DNA of 64,000 nucleotides from Selenomonas dianae (GTDB lineage: Bacteria > Bacillota > Negativicutes > Selenomonadales > Selenomonadaceae): NCBI RefSeq assembly GCF_030644225.1, contig NZ_CP128650.1, positions 1,436,001 to 1,500,000 on the forward strand, given 5' to 3'. This document shows, piece by piece, positions 1 to 8,683 of this stretch. The notes under the pieces are model-generated. The model worked only from the letters and a program-made list of their open reading frames with translations, searched no databases and was not told the origin of the DNA. Each line of letters starts with the position of its first letter. Positions within the stretch are counted from its first letter, which is position 1. The position numbers and the translations under genes are program-made.

Positions 1-6
1 ACGGCT

Positions 7-61
7 CCGCATACAGGAGGAACGGAGTATCCATGTTTCCTCGCAACCGTCCTGTATACGG
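7..61 (-). promoter_or_regulatory. Leader stem-loop of a gene left of the window
   Basis: Two 12-nt arms (7-18 and 50-61) are complementary except for one G-T pair and enclose smaller nested helices (GGAA/TTCC and GGA/TCC). The structure lies just downstream of a good leftward promoter (75-103), so it would sit at the very 5' end of a transcript leaving the window on the left. It matches no riboswitch class that I recognise. A simple 5'-stabilising hairpin is the plain alternative. Confidence 0.4.
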
Positions 62-74
62 ATTTATATGCGCC

Positions 75-103
75 ATTATAGCACAATGTCAATCGTTTGC
101 AAA
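75..103 (-). promoter_or_regulatory. Leftward sigma-A-type promoter
   Basis: On the minus strand TTTGCA is followed after 17 nt by a perfect TATAAT (plus-strand 75-80). It points out of the window, away from the 3' end of the deacetylase gene, and presumably drives the gene beyond position 1. Confidence 0.5.
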
Positions 104-152
104 GTGCAAAATCGAATTGCCGTATTCTAATCGTGACAACATCTCAATGTAT

Positions 153-986
153 TCAGTTTCGCGTCCATCCATACTGTGTGATATTCGAAGTGTAGCGCAG
201 GCGGTCAACAAAGTCCGCATTCGTCGCCGACGTACGGAATACGGGTACGCGTTCGAGCGCGTAGACGTTGCTGCTGCGGTCAACATTGCCATACTTGACC
301 GTAAAGCCACCCCTGTACCCCGCCGCCTTTGCAATACTGACGATATGCAGATCGTGCACGCCCGTCGGATAGGCGATGAAGTCGATCGGATGCCCGAGCT
401 CTGCCTCCGCTGTCCTCTTTGATTCGACAAGTTCCTCACGGATGCGCTCATCGGGCAGCTCCGGCAGCGGCGCATGGGTCACGGTATGGGACTGCGCCAT
501 GATGCCGTGCTGCTCCATCTCACGCAGCTGATCCCATGTGAGATACCCCTTTCGACTGCTGACAAACCCCGTCACAATGAAGATCGTCGCCTTGAGATTG
601 TATTTTTTGAGGATCGGGTAGGCATTTGTATAGTTGTCGACATAGCCGTCGTCAAATGTGATAAGTACCGGACGGTCGGGCAGTGTCCCCTTTCCCTCCA
701 TAAAGTCATAGAGTTCATCCGTACTGATCGTATGATAGCCGTGATCGACGAGATATTTCATCTGCCAGTCAAAATCCGTCGGATCAATCGCCAGAGAGAT
801 GAGCATGGGGTTCACCATATGATAGTTGAGCACGAGTACCTTCACATCATCCTCCGGCGGCGGCATGGGTGCGGGCAATGATTCCTCTTTCGATTCCCCC
901 AGAATCAGCAGTGCTCCAAAAAGGATGAGCAAAACGGCGATCAGATACCAGAACTGCCGCCCGCCGATCATCTGCTTCCAATTCAT
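153..986 (-). CDS. Polysaccharide deacetylase (NodB family), membrane-anchored
   Basis: This is a 277-residue NodB-homology (carbohydrate esterase 4) protein that probably removes acetyl groups from a cell-envelope polysaccharide or peptidoglycan. A single N-terminal hydrophobic segment (FWYLIAVLLILFGALLIL) anchors it with the catalytic domain outside the cytoplasmic membrane. Motif 1 is TFDDGY, with the catalytic base and metal-binding Asp. Motif 2 is SHTVTH, with the two metal-binding His. Motif 3 is the AYPTG stretch. The start is the Met preceding NWKQM because an AGGAGGGA ribosome binding site lies 5 nt upstream; an in-frame ATG at 1010 has no such site. It is probably transcribed alone, since the upstream gene has its own terminator. 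The family is clear but the polymer acted on is not. Confidence 0.88.
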   Translation of the reverse strand: MNWKQMIGGRQFWYLIAVLLILFGALLILGESKEESLPAPMPPPEDDVKVLVLNYHMVNPMLISLAIDPTDFDWQMKYLVDHGYHTISTDELYDFMEGKGTLPDRPVLITFDDGYVDNYTNAYPILKKYNLKATIFIVTGFVSSRKGYLTWDQLREMEQHGIMAQSHTVTHAPLPELPDERIREELVESKRTAEAELGHPIDFIAYPTGVHDLHIVSIAKAAGYRGGFTVKYGNVDRSSNVYALERVPVFRTSATNADFVDRLRYTSNITQYGWTRN

Positions 987-1063
987 GCCATCCCTCCTGT
1001 TCGCTGCCATTCATTGTACTCAGATTCAAAATGAAAAGCAAGCCGTGCAGACGTTCCTTTTCA

Positions 1064-1099
1064 CAAAAAAAGAACTGCCTCCCGTGAGAAGCAGTTCAC
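1064..1099 (-). terminator. Rho-independent terminator after the YbjN-like gene
   Basis: Leftward reading gives the stem GAACTGC/GCAGTTC (1072-1078 with 1091-1097) followed by a run of seven T. It separates the YbjN-like gene from the deacetylase gene. Confidence 0.85.
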
Positions 1100-1115
1100 C
1101 GTTGTTTTTCGACGC

Positions 1116-1682
1116 TCAGTTCTTTCCCCAGACTTCCGCCATGAGATCTTCATAGGTATCATCGAGATGTTTCACAAGGATCATCTCGACCAGCGTATGT
1201 ACCATGCGGGAGTCAAACATTGCAGACACCGCCGGCACACAGATATCGAGGTAGATGCTGCCGTCCTCGCGCAGGTAATACTTAAAGATCTTGTACTCCG
1301 CATTGAGCGCGTTGAGATAGTTCTTGATCCGGTCGACGTTCTTCTCGTTGATGCCCGTCGCGACGTTCGTGCGGATGATCGCGAAGATGCTGTCATCAAC
1401 GAAGATCGCCATCGGCATGACCTGCCCCTTCACCTCGATGCGTGAGTCGAAGCGTGTCGTATGATACTCGTCGTCAAAGGAGCGCGGCTCATCAAAATAG
1501 GCAATCCCCTCCTCCTTGAGGTATGCCTTGAACTTCTCCGCCTTTGCCGCCCCCTCGGAGGATGTCGTATCCTCTGCCGCTTTCTTCGCACCCTTGGCTT
1601 CGCCGATGCGCTCCCGCAGAGCATCCTCCTCAGACAGCTTCACAGCCTCGTCCTTTACATCCTTATCTTCGTTCTTTGTCAT
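1116..1682 (-). CDS. YbjN-domain protein
   Basis: This is a 188-residue soluble protein. The first ~65 residues are charged and low-complexity (rich in Lys, Glu, Ala). Residues ~70-188 look like a YbjN / type-III-secretion-chaperone-like fold, with alternating strands and amphipathic helices (for example MPMAIFVDDSIFAIIRTNVA and the C-terminal VHTLVEMILVKHLDDTYEDL). Proteins of this fold often act as small adaptors, but no specific role can be read from the sequence. The ATG at 1682 is preferred over an in-frame ATG at 1721 because GAGGAAGGA lies upstream and the family similarity begins after it. It is a single-gene unit with a strong downstream terminator. Confidence 0.6.
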   Translation of the reverse strand: MTKNEDKDVKDEAVKLSEEDALRERIGEAKGAKKAAEDTTSSEGAAKAEKFKAYLKEEGIAYFDEPRSFDDEYHTTRFDSRIEVKGQVMPMAIFVDDSIFAIIRTNVATGINEKNVDRIKNYLNALNAEYKIFKYYLREDGSIYLDICVPAVSAMFDSRMVHTLVEMILVKHLDDTYEDLMAEVWGKN

Positions 1683-1816
1683 GTGTATTGTTCCTTCCTC
1701 TCCTGTGCAAACGGGTATCATTCCGTCGCTAATATGGTACTATTCTACCATAAAATAAAATATTTGCAAGAAAAACCGCCGCGCTGCTGCTCGGCGGTCG
1801 ATCAAAGGAATACTCG

Positions 1817-3253
1817 TCAGATGGTTCTCCTGCGCAGGATGAAGGAACGGACAAAGAGCCCGGTGAAGAGCACAGCGAATGCGATGCCCGCCGGATAGGT
1901 GATGTCCGTCGGAAGGCCAAAGCCCTCAGGAGCCTGCAGGAGGTAGGTCGTCGTAACTGCCGACATAAAGATCGCGGGCAGAAGTGCCACAACGTAGGCG
2001 TACGACCCCGGACGATGCAGATACAGATATGCCGTCCCCATCCAGAGGGTAATCATCGCAAGGGTCTGGTTCGCCCACGAGAAGTAACGCCAGATGATTG
2101 AAAAGTCCATCTGTGAGAGGACAAGACCGATGCCGAGCATCGGAACCGCGATGAGAAGACGCTTCGGAGCTTCTTTCTGGGGAATGTCGAGCCAGTCTGC
2201 GAGCGTCAGACGTGCGGAGCGGAACGCCGTATCCCCCGAGGTGATCGGACAGGCAATCACACCGAGCATCGCGAGAATCGCACCGAGGCTCACGCCGCCG
2301 ATGCCGACAACCCCCATGAAACCGTTGCAGATCTCATAAACGACACCGCCGGGACCTGCTTCCTTGAGTGCTGCGCCGAGCCCTGCCGTCCCGTCGTAGA
2401 ATGTCGCACCTGCAGCAGCCCAGCAGAGTGCAATGATGCCCTCGGCGACCATCGCGCCGTAAAACACGGGGCGTCCCATGCGCTCATCCTTGAGGCAGCG
2501 CGACATGATCGGCGACTGGGTTGCATGAAAGCCCGAAACCGCACCACACGCAACCGTGATAAAGAGGAGTGGCCAAATCGGCAGCTGTTTTGGATGCAGA
2601 TTCTGGAGCGTCATCTCCGGCATGACGTGACCGCCGACACCGAAGAGCATACCGCCCATGATGCCGAGTGCCATGACGATCAAGCAGATGCCGAAGAGTG
2701 GATAGAAACGCGCGATGATCTTGTCGATCGGCAGGAGGGTCGCCATCGTGTAGTAGATGAAGATCACACCAAGCCACATGAGCACTTCCTGACCTGTGAG
2801 TTTTGCGAGCAGCATCGCAGGCCCCGTCATAAAGACGACACCGACGAGAACGAGCAGGACGATCGCGAATACACGCATGATCTGGAGCATGATATGCCCG
2901 AGGTTCTTGCCCACGATCTCCGAGAGACTCTTGCCGTCCTCACGGAACGAGATCATGCCGGAGAGGTAGTCGTGCACACCGCCCGCAAAGATCGTACCGA
3001 ATACGATCCAGAGATAAACGCTCGGTCCCCAGAGTGCGCCCGCAAGTGCGCCGAAGATCGGACCAAGCCCTGCGATGTTCAGCAGCTGGATGAGGAACAC
3101 CTTCCACGTCGGCAGCGGGATGTAGTCTACTCCATCCTCAAGCCGTATCGAGGGAGCCGTCTCTCCCGTGCGGCCAAATGCCCGATCCACGATTGCACCA
3201 TAGACGATGTAGCCTATGATGAGTGTGGCGAGCGCACCAAGAAATGTAACCAT
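1817..3253 (-). CDS. cstA: CstA-family permease (carbon starvation protein)
   Basis: This is a 478-residue polytopic membrane protein of the CstA family, whose studied members import peptides or pyruvate during carbon limitation. The diagnostic N-terminal region is present: PLPTWKVFLIQLLNIAGLGPI, followed by GTIFAGGVHDYLSGM. About a dozen hydrophobic segments follow, including ACGAVSGFHATQSP and CPITSGDTAFRSARL. It is the short form common in Firmicutes, rather than the ~700-residue E. coli form. AAGGAAAG precedes the ATG. It is transcribed divergently from the TauE/SafE gene. The substrate is not decided by sequence. Confidence 0.88.
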   Translation of the reverse strand: MVTFLGALATLIIGYIVYGAIVDRAFGRTGETAPSIRLEDGVDYIPLPTWKVFLIQLLNIAGLGPIFGALAGALWGPSVYLWIVFGTIFAGGVHDYLSGMISFREDGKSLSEIVGKNLGHIMLQIMRVFAIVLLVLVGVVFMTGPAMLLAKLTGQEVLMWLGVIFIYYTMATLLPIDKIIARFYPLFGICLIVMALGIMGGMLFGVGGHVMPEMTLQNLHPKQLPIWPLLFITVACGAVSGFHATQSPIMSRCLKDERMGRPVFYGAMVAEGIIALCWAAAGATFYDGTAGLGAALKEAGPGGVVYEICNGFMGVVGIGGVSLGAILAMLGVIACPITSGDTAFRSARLTLADWLDIPQKEAPKRLLIAVPMLGIGLVLSQMDFSIIWRYFSWANQTLAMITLWMGTAYLYLHRPGSYAYVVALLPAIFMSAVTTTYLLQAPEGFGLPTDITYPAGIAFAVLFTGLFVRSFILRRRTI

Positions 3254-3416
3254 ACGTTGTCACTTCTTTCCTTTTTGTATACTGAAAATTATACCGGGAT
3301 TTCCGACATCCGCGTCCTGCCCTCCCTTCCCGTAAAATCAAAGAAGCTCCCCTAAAACAAGTCCCCAAAATAGCAAATCGGCTTCTTTGCGCCCATCATA
3401 TCACAACTGCGTCCCC

Positions 3417-3444
3417 TTGTCTAATAGTTCCTTTGTGTTATAAT
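3417..3444 (+). promoter_or_regulatory. Promoter of the TauE/SafE gene
   Basis: TTGTCT (3417-3422) and a perfect TATAAT (3439-3444) are spaced by 16 nt, about 59 nt upstream of the chosen ATG. Confidence 0.55.
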
Positions 3445-3502
3445 GGGCAATGTATTTTGGAAGGCTAATTTGCAGACTTTCCGTATTTGGGGAGGTTTTC
3501 TT

Positions 3503-4300
3503 ATGGGACTTGATATTCTTCTCTTTCTCATCCTCGGGCTGTTCGTCGGCACGTTCGGGACGCTTGTCGGCATCGGCGGCGGTCTGATCTGCGTGCCGAT
3601 CTTCATCTTCTTCCTGTCGGACGGCGGCGTTTATCCGTACTTCCACACGGCGGCACAGATCACGGGAACATCGCTTGTGATCGTGTTTGCCAATGCTCTC
3701 TCGGGGACGCTCGCTTACGTCCGTCAGCAGCGCGTCTACTTCCCCGCTGCTGTGCCGTTCGCACTCGCGACACTGCCGGGCGCATTCCTCGGCTCGTACA
3801 TCGTCGACGACTTCACGGGATCGATGCTCTACGCATCCTATGGCACGTTCCTTCTGGTGATGGCGTCGCTTATGTATTGGAACGCCACGCACAAGAAGCA
3901 CGCGGATGTCCACACACTCCCCGCGAATTTTACGTTCAACCGCTCGCTCGGCATCGGCACAAGCGCAGGCGTCGGCTTCATCTCCAGCATCTTCGGCATC
4001 GGCGGCGGCGTGATCCATGTGCCGCTCATGGTCTATCTGCTCGGCTTCCCCGTACACATGGCGACGGCAACCTCGCATTTCGTCCTCGCCTGTTCGGCGG
4101 CATTCGGTGTCGTCAGTCACTTCCTGCTCAATCACATCATCTGGACACCCGCGATCTGCATCTCCATCGGTGCCGCTATCGGTGCCCAGATTGGGGCTGC
4201 CATCTCACAGAAGACGAAGTCCAAGGTCATCCTCGTCCTCCTCTCCCTCGCCATGTTCGGTCTCGGCGTACGCCTCATCTGGATGAGCGGGGTACTGTAA
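3503..4300 (+). CDS. TauE/SafE-family anion permease
   Basis: This is a 265-residue inner-membrane permease made of two similar halves. Each half has the family's glycine-rich motif in its first helix: GTLVGIGGGLICVPI near residues 20-34, and SIFGIGGGVIHVPL in the second half. Relatives export or import sulfite, sulfoacetate, taurine-type sulfonates or related organic anions, so the substrate stays open. The start was moved downstream from an in-frame ATG at 3443 to 3503, where GGGGAGG lies 7 nt upstream and the first transmembrane segment begins at once. It is a single gene between its own promoter and a bidirectional terminator. No sulfur-metabolism gene lies next to it. Confidence 0.85.
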   Translation: MGLDILLFLILGLFVGTFGTLVGIGGGLICVPIFIFFLSDGGVYPYFHTAAQITGTSLVIVFANALSGTLAYVRQQRVYFPAAVPFALATLPGAFLGSYIVDDFTGSMLYASYGTFLLVMASLMYWNATHKKHADVHTLPANFTFNRSLGIGTSAGVGFISSIFGIGGGVIHVPLMVYLLGFPVHMATATSHFVLACSAAFGVVSHFLLNHIIWTPAICISIGAAIGAQIGAAISQKTKSKVILVLLSLAMFGLGVRLIWMSGVL

Positions 4301-4316
4301 AATACAAAACGAGACC

Positions 4317-4355
4317 AAAAAAAAGAATCGCCCCAACATGAGGCGATTCTTTTTT
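4317..4355. terminator. Bidirectional terminator between the TauE/SafE gene and nrfA
   Basis: AAAAGAATCGCC (4321-4332) is the perfect reverse complement of the start of GGCGATTCTTTT (4342-4353). T runs follow on both strands, so it serves both convergent genes. Confidence 0.92.
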
Positions 4356-4373
4356 AGTCTCTTTGTGCTCCGA

Positions 4374-5678
4374 TCAGAGCGGCTGGAAGCCGTGGCGTGC
4401 GCCCTCGGCAGACTCGATTGCCTGATGTGCCAGGTCAATCGCAAGCCCAAGGGTACGCATGATCTTGTCGGGGTTGTGGAAGCCCACGCCGTTCTCGGCA
4501 GCAACCCAATCCCAGTACCACTGTGCTTCGCGAATCTTCGCGCGTGCATCGTCGAGAGCTGCATCGGGTACACCGGCATCCATCGCAGCCTTGACCGTGC
4601 GGTGTGCGCGTGCAACGGTCTGTCCAGCGATACGCTGGAGTTTGAACGTGTTGTCATGAATGGTCTTGACGCGTGCAACGAGGGTCTCCTCGCTCTCGTC
4701 ATGACACTTCAGACAGGACTGCTGCGTGGTCTTCAGCGGGCTCGTCATCCAGTGCGAGGTATACTTCTTGCCGCCGTCACGCATATAGGGCATGTGGCAG
4801 TCCACGCAGGTGACACCCGCATCGGCATGAACGCTTGTCGCCCACGTCTCAAATTCCGGATGCTGCGCCTTGAGCATCATCGTCTTGGAGTCGGGGTGCA
4901 TCCAGTCGCCCTTGAATCCGCCTGCCTGTCCGGACTGGTAGTACTGATACTCGGACTCGGCATCCAGACCGTTCGTATAGGGATGCGTTACACGGCCATC
5001 CTCAGCCGAGAAGTAGTACTCCGTATGGCATTGCCCGCAGACGTAGGCGCGCATCTCATTGTGCGTTGCCGCATTCACATCAATGCCGCGCTTTGCCATC
5101 GACTCAATGAAGCCCTGCTGATAAACGCGCAGCTCCATCGTCTCAGGATCGTGGCAGGTCGAGCAGCCAAACCACTCATCCATCGTGATGGGAGCCGCAA
5201 CTTCATCAAACGGCTTCGATGCATACGCCCATCCACCTTCTTTGAAGTACACATCATAAACATACGAACCCTTGCACTGTAGACAACTCCCCTTCTGTCC
5301 CGGAAGCCTCTTCGTATGCAGGAGATCGTAGCCCGCATACGTATGCCCTCGGTCGTCGTCATACTGGATGGCAAACTTATAGCCCTTAAAGTTCTCAAGC
5401 ATCTCGGGCTGGTGCTCCAGATGACTGTTGCCCTCCATGCTGCCGCCGTAGCCTGTGGGCGACGGAGATTCCTCATTGTTTTTCATGAATGAGTTGTACT
5501 GGAGCGGGTAAGCATCCTTGTACGCCTCTTTGCCGATCTTGGCAGCGGTATCGCCCTGGATCTGCACGCGTTTGATGCTGTCATCGTTCGGGTGTGCGCC
5601 GATGCGAACAGCGACAAATCCAAAGAACAGGGCACAGACGCCGGCAACACCTGCGATGATTTTCTTTCTGTTACTCAA
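4374..5678 (-). CDS. nrfA: Cytochrome c nitrite reductase, catalytic subunit
   Basis: NrfA reduces nitrite to ammonium with six electrons on the outer face of the cytoplasmic membrane. This 434-residue protein has an N-terminal signal/anchor helix. It has the diagnostic active-site haem motif CLQCK (Lys as haem ligand) followed by four ordinary motifs, CSTCH, CGQCH, CVDCH and CLKCH, giving a pentahaem protein. The C-terminal helical domain that forms the family dimer interface is present (KTIHDNTFKLQRIAGQTVARAH). The start overlaps the end of nrfH by 8 nt, so the two are translationally coupled. Together with the upstream ccm genes it forms one transcription unit that supplies both the enzyme and its haem-attachment machinery. 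Confidence 0.97.
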   Translation of the reverse strand: MSNRKKIIAGVAGVCALFFGFVAVRIGAHPNDDSIKRVQIQGDTAAKIGKEAYKDAYPLQYNSFMKNNEESPSPTGYGGSMEGNSHLEHQPEMLENFKGYKFAIQYDDDRGHTYAGYDLLHTKRLPGQKGSCLQCKGSYVYDVYFKEGGWAYASKPFDEVAAPITMDEWFGCSTCHDPETMELRVYQQGFIESMAKRGIDVNAATHNEMRAYVCGQCHTEYYFSAEDGRVTHPYTNGLDAESEYQYYQSGQAGGFKGDWMHPDSKTMMLKAQHPEFETWATSVHADAGVTCVDCHMPYMRDGGKKYTSHWMTSPLKTTQQSCLKCHDESEETLVARVKTIHDNTFKLQRIAGQTVARAHRTVKAAMDAGVPDAALDDARAKIREAQWYWDWVAAENGVGFHNPDKIMRTLGLAIDLAHQAIESAEGARHGFQPL

Positions 5679-6153
5679 CTCTTATCCCCCCTTCTAAAGG
5701 ATTGGAACCATGCGGCATACCACTGTGACACTTCGTACAATTTGCATTTCCGTCCTTGCCCCTGTCCAGACATACCGCCCCCATGGTCGATGTATGGCAG
5801 CGCAGACAGTTGGCATTCACGATATCCCGTCCGTGATCGGAGATCTTGATATGTACGGGATAGTCGTTCAGCACCTGATGGAGCGTGTCATGCATGCCTG
5901 TTTTGCCCTTTTCAAAATAGTAAACGGCAATATTGTCGTGCGGCAGATGGCACTCCACGCAGGCGATGTCCGCATGTGTGGACATGGCATGTGTCTTTGC
6001 CTCGTGCTGCATGGCATGGCACATACCGCAGAACTTCGGCGACGCCGAGGCCTTGTCCATGAGCATGCCGCCGCCGACGGCGAACAGTCCCACGAGAAAC
6101 GCACCGATGATACAGCGCAGCGTATGCTCCTTTGCATACTGCTTCAAATTCAT
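5671..6153 (-). CDS. nrfH: Cytochrome c nitrite reductase, membrane quinol dehydrogenase subunit
   Basis: NrfH anchors NrfA and passes electrons to it from menaquinol. This 160-residue protein of the NapC/NirT family has one N-terminal transmembrane helix (CIIGAFLVGLFAVGGGMLM) and four haem motifs: CGMCH, CVECH, CLRCH and CTKCH. The Met immediately after the first motif (CGMCHAM) fits the unusual first-haem ligation known for NrfH. The start is the ATG at 6153, preceded by GGGAGGAAGG; an upstream in-frame start at 6183 would overlap ccmF. It lies 26 nt after ccmF and overlaps nrfA. Confidence 0.96.
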   Translation of the reverse strand: MNLKQYAKEHTLRCIIGAFLVGLFAVGGGMLMDKASASPKFCGMCHAMQHEAKTHAMSTHADIACVECHLPHDNIAVYYFEKGKTGMHDTLHQVLNDYPVHIKISDHGRDIVNANCLRCHTSTMGAVCLDRGKDGNANCTKCHSGMPHGSNPLEGGIRVE

Positions 6154-6179
6154 GTGTCCTTCCTCCCTTCTATGATTTC

Positions 6180-8312
6180 TCACTCAGACCGCTTTTCCGA
6201 TCCACCTCCTTTGACGGGACTTACCACCTGCGTGGCTGCCAGGAGACCACCGACAGTCACAAGAACACAGGCGAGCCAAAGGATGGAGATGCCGGGCTTC
6301 GTACTGACCGAGGCGGGAACGGGAAGTGCCGCCTCCTCTGCCACAGAGGGCAGGATCTCGATCCGTATGTCGCGTTCATCCGCCGAGACACCCGTGAGAC
6401 GAATGCGGAACTTGCCGTTCATCACCTCGATCGGCTGGGATGTCCCGCCCGTCTCCGTCGCAAGGATCGTGGGTGCGGCATCATCGACTTCCTCGCCGTC
6501 CGTCAGCGCAATCTGCGCCGTGACGAGGGTCTTGCCGCCGCCCTGCGGCTCAAACGCGATGGATTCGTAGCGATAGGCATAGTCCCCCTCATCCATGACA
6601 GTCTTGCCTCGATGGAGGATCAGCTCGGCACGCTCCGCCGAGGTCGGCGACGGTGCGATATAGAGATCGCCCACAAGGCTTCTTGCAATTGCAGGCTCAC
6701 GTGCCGCATCCTCACCGTTTGCACGCAGCTTTGTCACTGCCTCGCACAGACTTCCGTCCACCTCATAGCGGTAGGACTTCTCACTGCCACTCTCGGCAAA
6801 GGACTGTCCACGATAGATGATCGTGTGTCCATAGACCTCCTGCGGCTCGTCAGGGATGAGTGTGACCGTCGTTGTCTGACTGCCCGACCCCGAGAGAATA
6901 AAGGCGAGCAGCGCAAGTCCCGTGCCAACGTGGGCAACCATCCCGCCCAGACCAATGCGTTGACGGCGAAATGCCTCAATGGCAGCAAGTGCGGCAAGGA
7001 GGGCAAAGGTGGAGAGCAGAACCGACGGAATATCCGTGACTCCGACCAGCCCCGCGAGAACGCCGCCGCCCACGGAGATCACGAAGATCCACACAGGCCG
7101 TGCGACGCGTCCACCGCCGTAGGGCAGAAGTACGCCGAGTGCCATGAGAAGCGCCAGCGGCACCGCAATCGGCAGCGAGGTACGCACATAGTAGCTCGTA
7201 TCGACCGCCGCACTCTCTCCAAGCAGCCCCGAGATGAGCGGCATGGACATTCCGAAAAATACGATAGCGACGATGAATACGATGAGAAGCATCCCGAGCA
7301 GCACGAGGAAGTCTCGGCTGCGGTGCTGCTCGTAGACCGCCCCCTTCGGCAGACGTTCAATCCGAACGATCAGAACGCCGAGCCCGAAGAGCAGGACAGC
7401 CGCATTGGCAAGGGCGATGTAGAGGCCGATGTCCGAGCCCGCAAAGGAGTGCACGGAGAAATCACCGAGAATACCGCTGCGCGTGAGGAATGTCCCGTAA
7501 AGGACGAATGCGTAGGAGAAGGTCGCCGCAAGATGAACGAGGTAAAACGCCCCGCGCCGCCCACGCGCAACAGAGATCAGATGAAGCAGAACACAGGCGA
7601 GCAGCCACGGGACAAGCGAGGAGTTCTCCACGGGATCCCAGCCCCAGTAGCCGCCCCACCCGAGCACCTTGTACGCCCAGTAGCCGCCGATGAAGATGCC
7701 TGCACCGAGGAATGCCCACGCGATGAGCGTCCAGCGACGCATCGGAGCGAGGAAACTGCCGTCCATCGGTGCCTTTATCATGCTCTCAAGAGAGTAGACG
7801 AACGGAACTGCAAGCAGCGCATAGCCCACAAAGATGATCGGCGGATGCACCGCCATCCACGGATCCTGCAGCAGCGGATTCATCCCGTGCCCATCCATGG
7901 CAACAGTCTCTGCGGGAGCAAAGGGGCTCTTAAAGAGGACGAGGAGGACGAGCATCGCGGTGAGTGCGTGGTAGATCGTGCGCCCCGTCGCTGTCATCCG
8001 ACCCTCGCGTGCAATCAGAACACCGACAACGGCGTGAATCACGAGCCAGAGGAGAAATGAGCCCTGCTGCCCCGCCCAGAATGCGGAGAGCTTGTAGAGC
8101 AGCGGCAGACTGATGGAGGAGTAACTGATAACGTAGGTGTAGCTGAAATCATCGTTCAGAATAATGACGAAGAGGAACGCCGCTGCACCAAGCGATGCGA
8201 GCCCTGCTAGGGCTGCACAGATCCGTCCTTCGGTTGTTTTTCCCTGCGTCTCACAGAACACTGCAGCAAGGGCAAAGAACAGAACCGCACCCAAGAATAA
8301 CGTTCCGATCAT
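6180..8312 (-). CDS. ccmF: Cytochrome c haem lyase subunit CcmF
   Basis: CcmF takes haem from holo-CcmE and attaches it to apocytochrome c outside the cytoplasmic membrane. This 710-residue polytopic protein has the tryptophan-rich WWD haem-handling loop (WGGYWGWDPVENSSLVPWL) at roughly residues 220-240, and flanking conserved His in hydrophobic segments. A long periplasmic part (about residues 480-680) precedes a final transmembrane helix. It overlaps ccmE by 4 nt. The operon has no ccmH, ccmG or ccmI, so this CcmF presumably works without the usual apocytochrome thiol-handling partners, as in the reduced systems described for Desulfovibrio-type bacteria. Confidence 0.95.
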   Translation of the reverse strand: MIGTLFLGAVLFFALAAVFCETQGKTTEGRICAALAGLASLGAAAFLFVIILNDDFSYTYVISYSSISLPLLYKLSAFWAGQQGSFLLWLVIHAVVGVLIAREGRMTATGRTIYHALTAMLVLLVLFKSPFAPAETVAMDGHGMNPLLQDPWMAVHPPIIFVGYALLAVPFVYSLESMIKAPMDGSFLAPMRRWTLIAWAFLGAGIFIGGYWAYKVLGWGGYWGWDPVENSSLVPWLLACVLLHLISVARGRRGAFYLVHLAATFSYAFVLYGTFLTRSGILGDFSVHSFAGSDIGLYIALANAAVLLFGLGVLIVRIERLPKGAVYEQHRSRDFLVLLGMLLIVFIVAIVFFGMSMPLISGLLGESAAVDTSYYVRTSLPIAVPLALLMALGVLLPYGGGRVARPVWIFVISVGGGVLAGLVGVTDIPSVLLSTFALLAALAAIEAFRRQRIGLGGMVAHVGTGLALLAFILSGSGSQTTTVTLIPDEPQEVYGHTIIYRGQSFAESGSEKSYRYEVDGSLCEAVTKLRANGEDAAREPAIARSLVGDLYIAPSPTSAERAELILHRGKTVMDEGDYAYRYESIAFEPQGGGKTLVTAQIALTDGEEVDDAAPTILATETGGTSQPIEVMNGKFRIRLTGVSADERDIRIEILPSVAEEAALPVPASVSTKPGISILWLACVLVTVGGLLAATQVVSPVKGGGSEKRSE

Positions 8313-8683
8313 ACCTGAACCTTTCCTTTTTCCGCCTCATATTTCGACGGGCATTTGATGAGCAGCTTGTCCGCTGCGAACGCATCGCCCGTATATTTCC
8401 CAATCGCGACAACGTGGTACGCTTCATCAAAGTTATCGGGCTTTACACCCTTGTATCGGACGAGCATCGTCTCGCCCGTCTCCTCATCGGAGATGGAGAA
8501 CACGAACATATTGTTCTCCATGTGCGGCTCGACAGTGTCGTCGGGCAGCCCCTTGACCTGCACATTCCGTTCGGAGGTACGGGCCTCTGCAACACTGACG
8601 TAGGGGGTCACGGAGTCCGCAAAGAAGTACCCCGCATATCCGATAAATCCAAGAATCAGTACAACGAAGAAGTATTTACGCAT
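8309..8683 (-). CDS. ccmE: Haem chaperone CcmE, CxxxY variant
   Basis: CcmE is a membrane-anchored periplasmic haem carrier. This 124-residue protein has an N-terminal anchor (YFFVVLILGFIGYAGYFF), then the OB-fold beta-barrel. The residue that covalently binds haem is normally His in HxxxY. Here the equivalent site, after DKLLIK, reads CPSKY, so cysteine replaces histidine. This Cys variant is known from archaea and from sulfate reducers whose Ccm systems lack CcmH, and the present operon shows the same correlated loss. The gene overlaps ccmC by 8 nt and ccmF by 4 nt. The C-terminal tail after the motif is short (EAEKGKVQV). Confidence 0.93.
   Translation of the reverse strand: MRKYFFVVLILGFIGYAGYFFADSVTPYVSVAEARTSERNVQVKGLPDDTVEPHMENNMFVFSISDEETGETMLVRYKGVKPDNFDEAYHVVAIGKYTGDAFAADKLLIKCPSKYEAEKGKVQV

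Noticed and set aside
3339-3389. 9-bp inverted repeat CAAAGAAGC / GCTTCTTTG between cstA and the TauE/SafE gene
   Set aside because: The 33-nt loop and absence of a T run or promoter overlap give no support for a terminator or operator.
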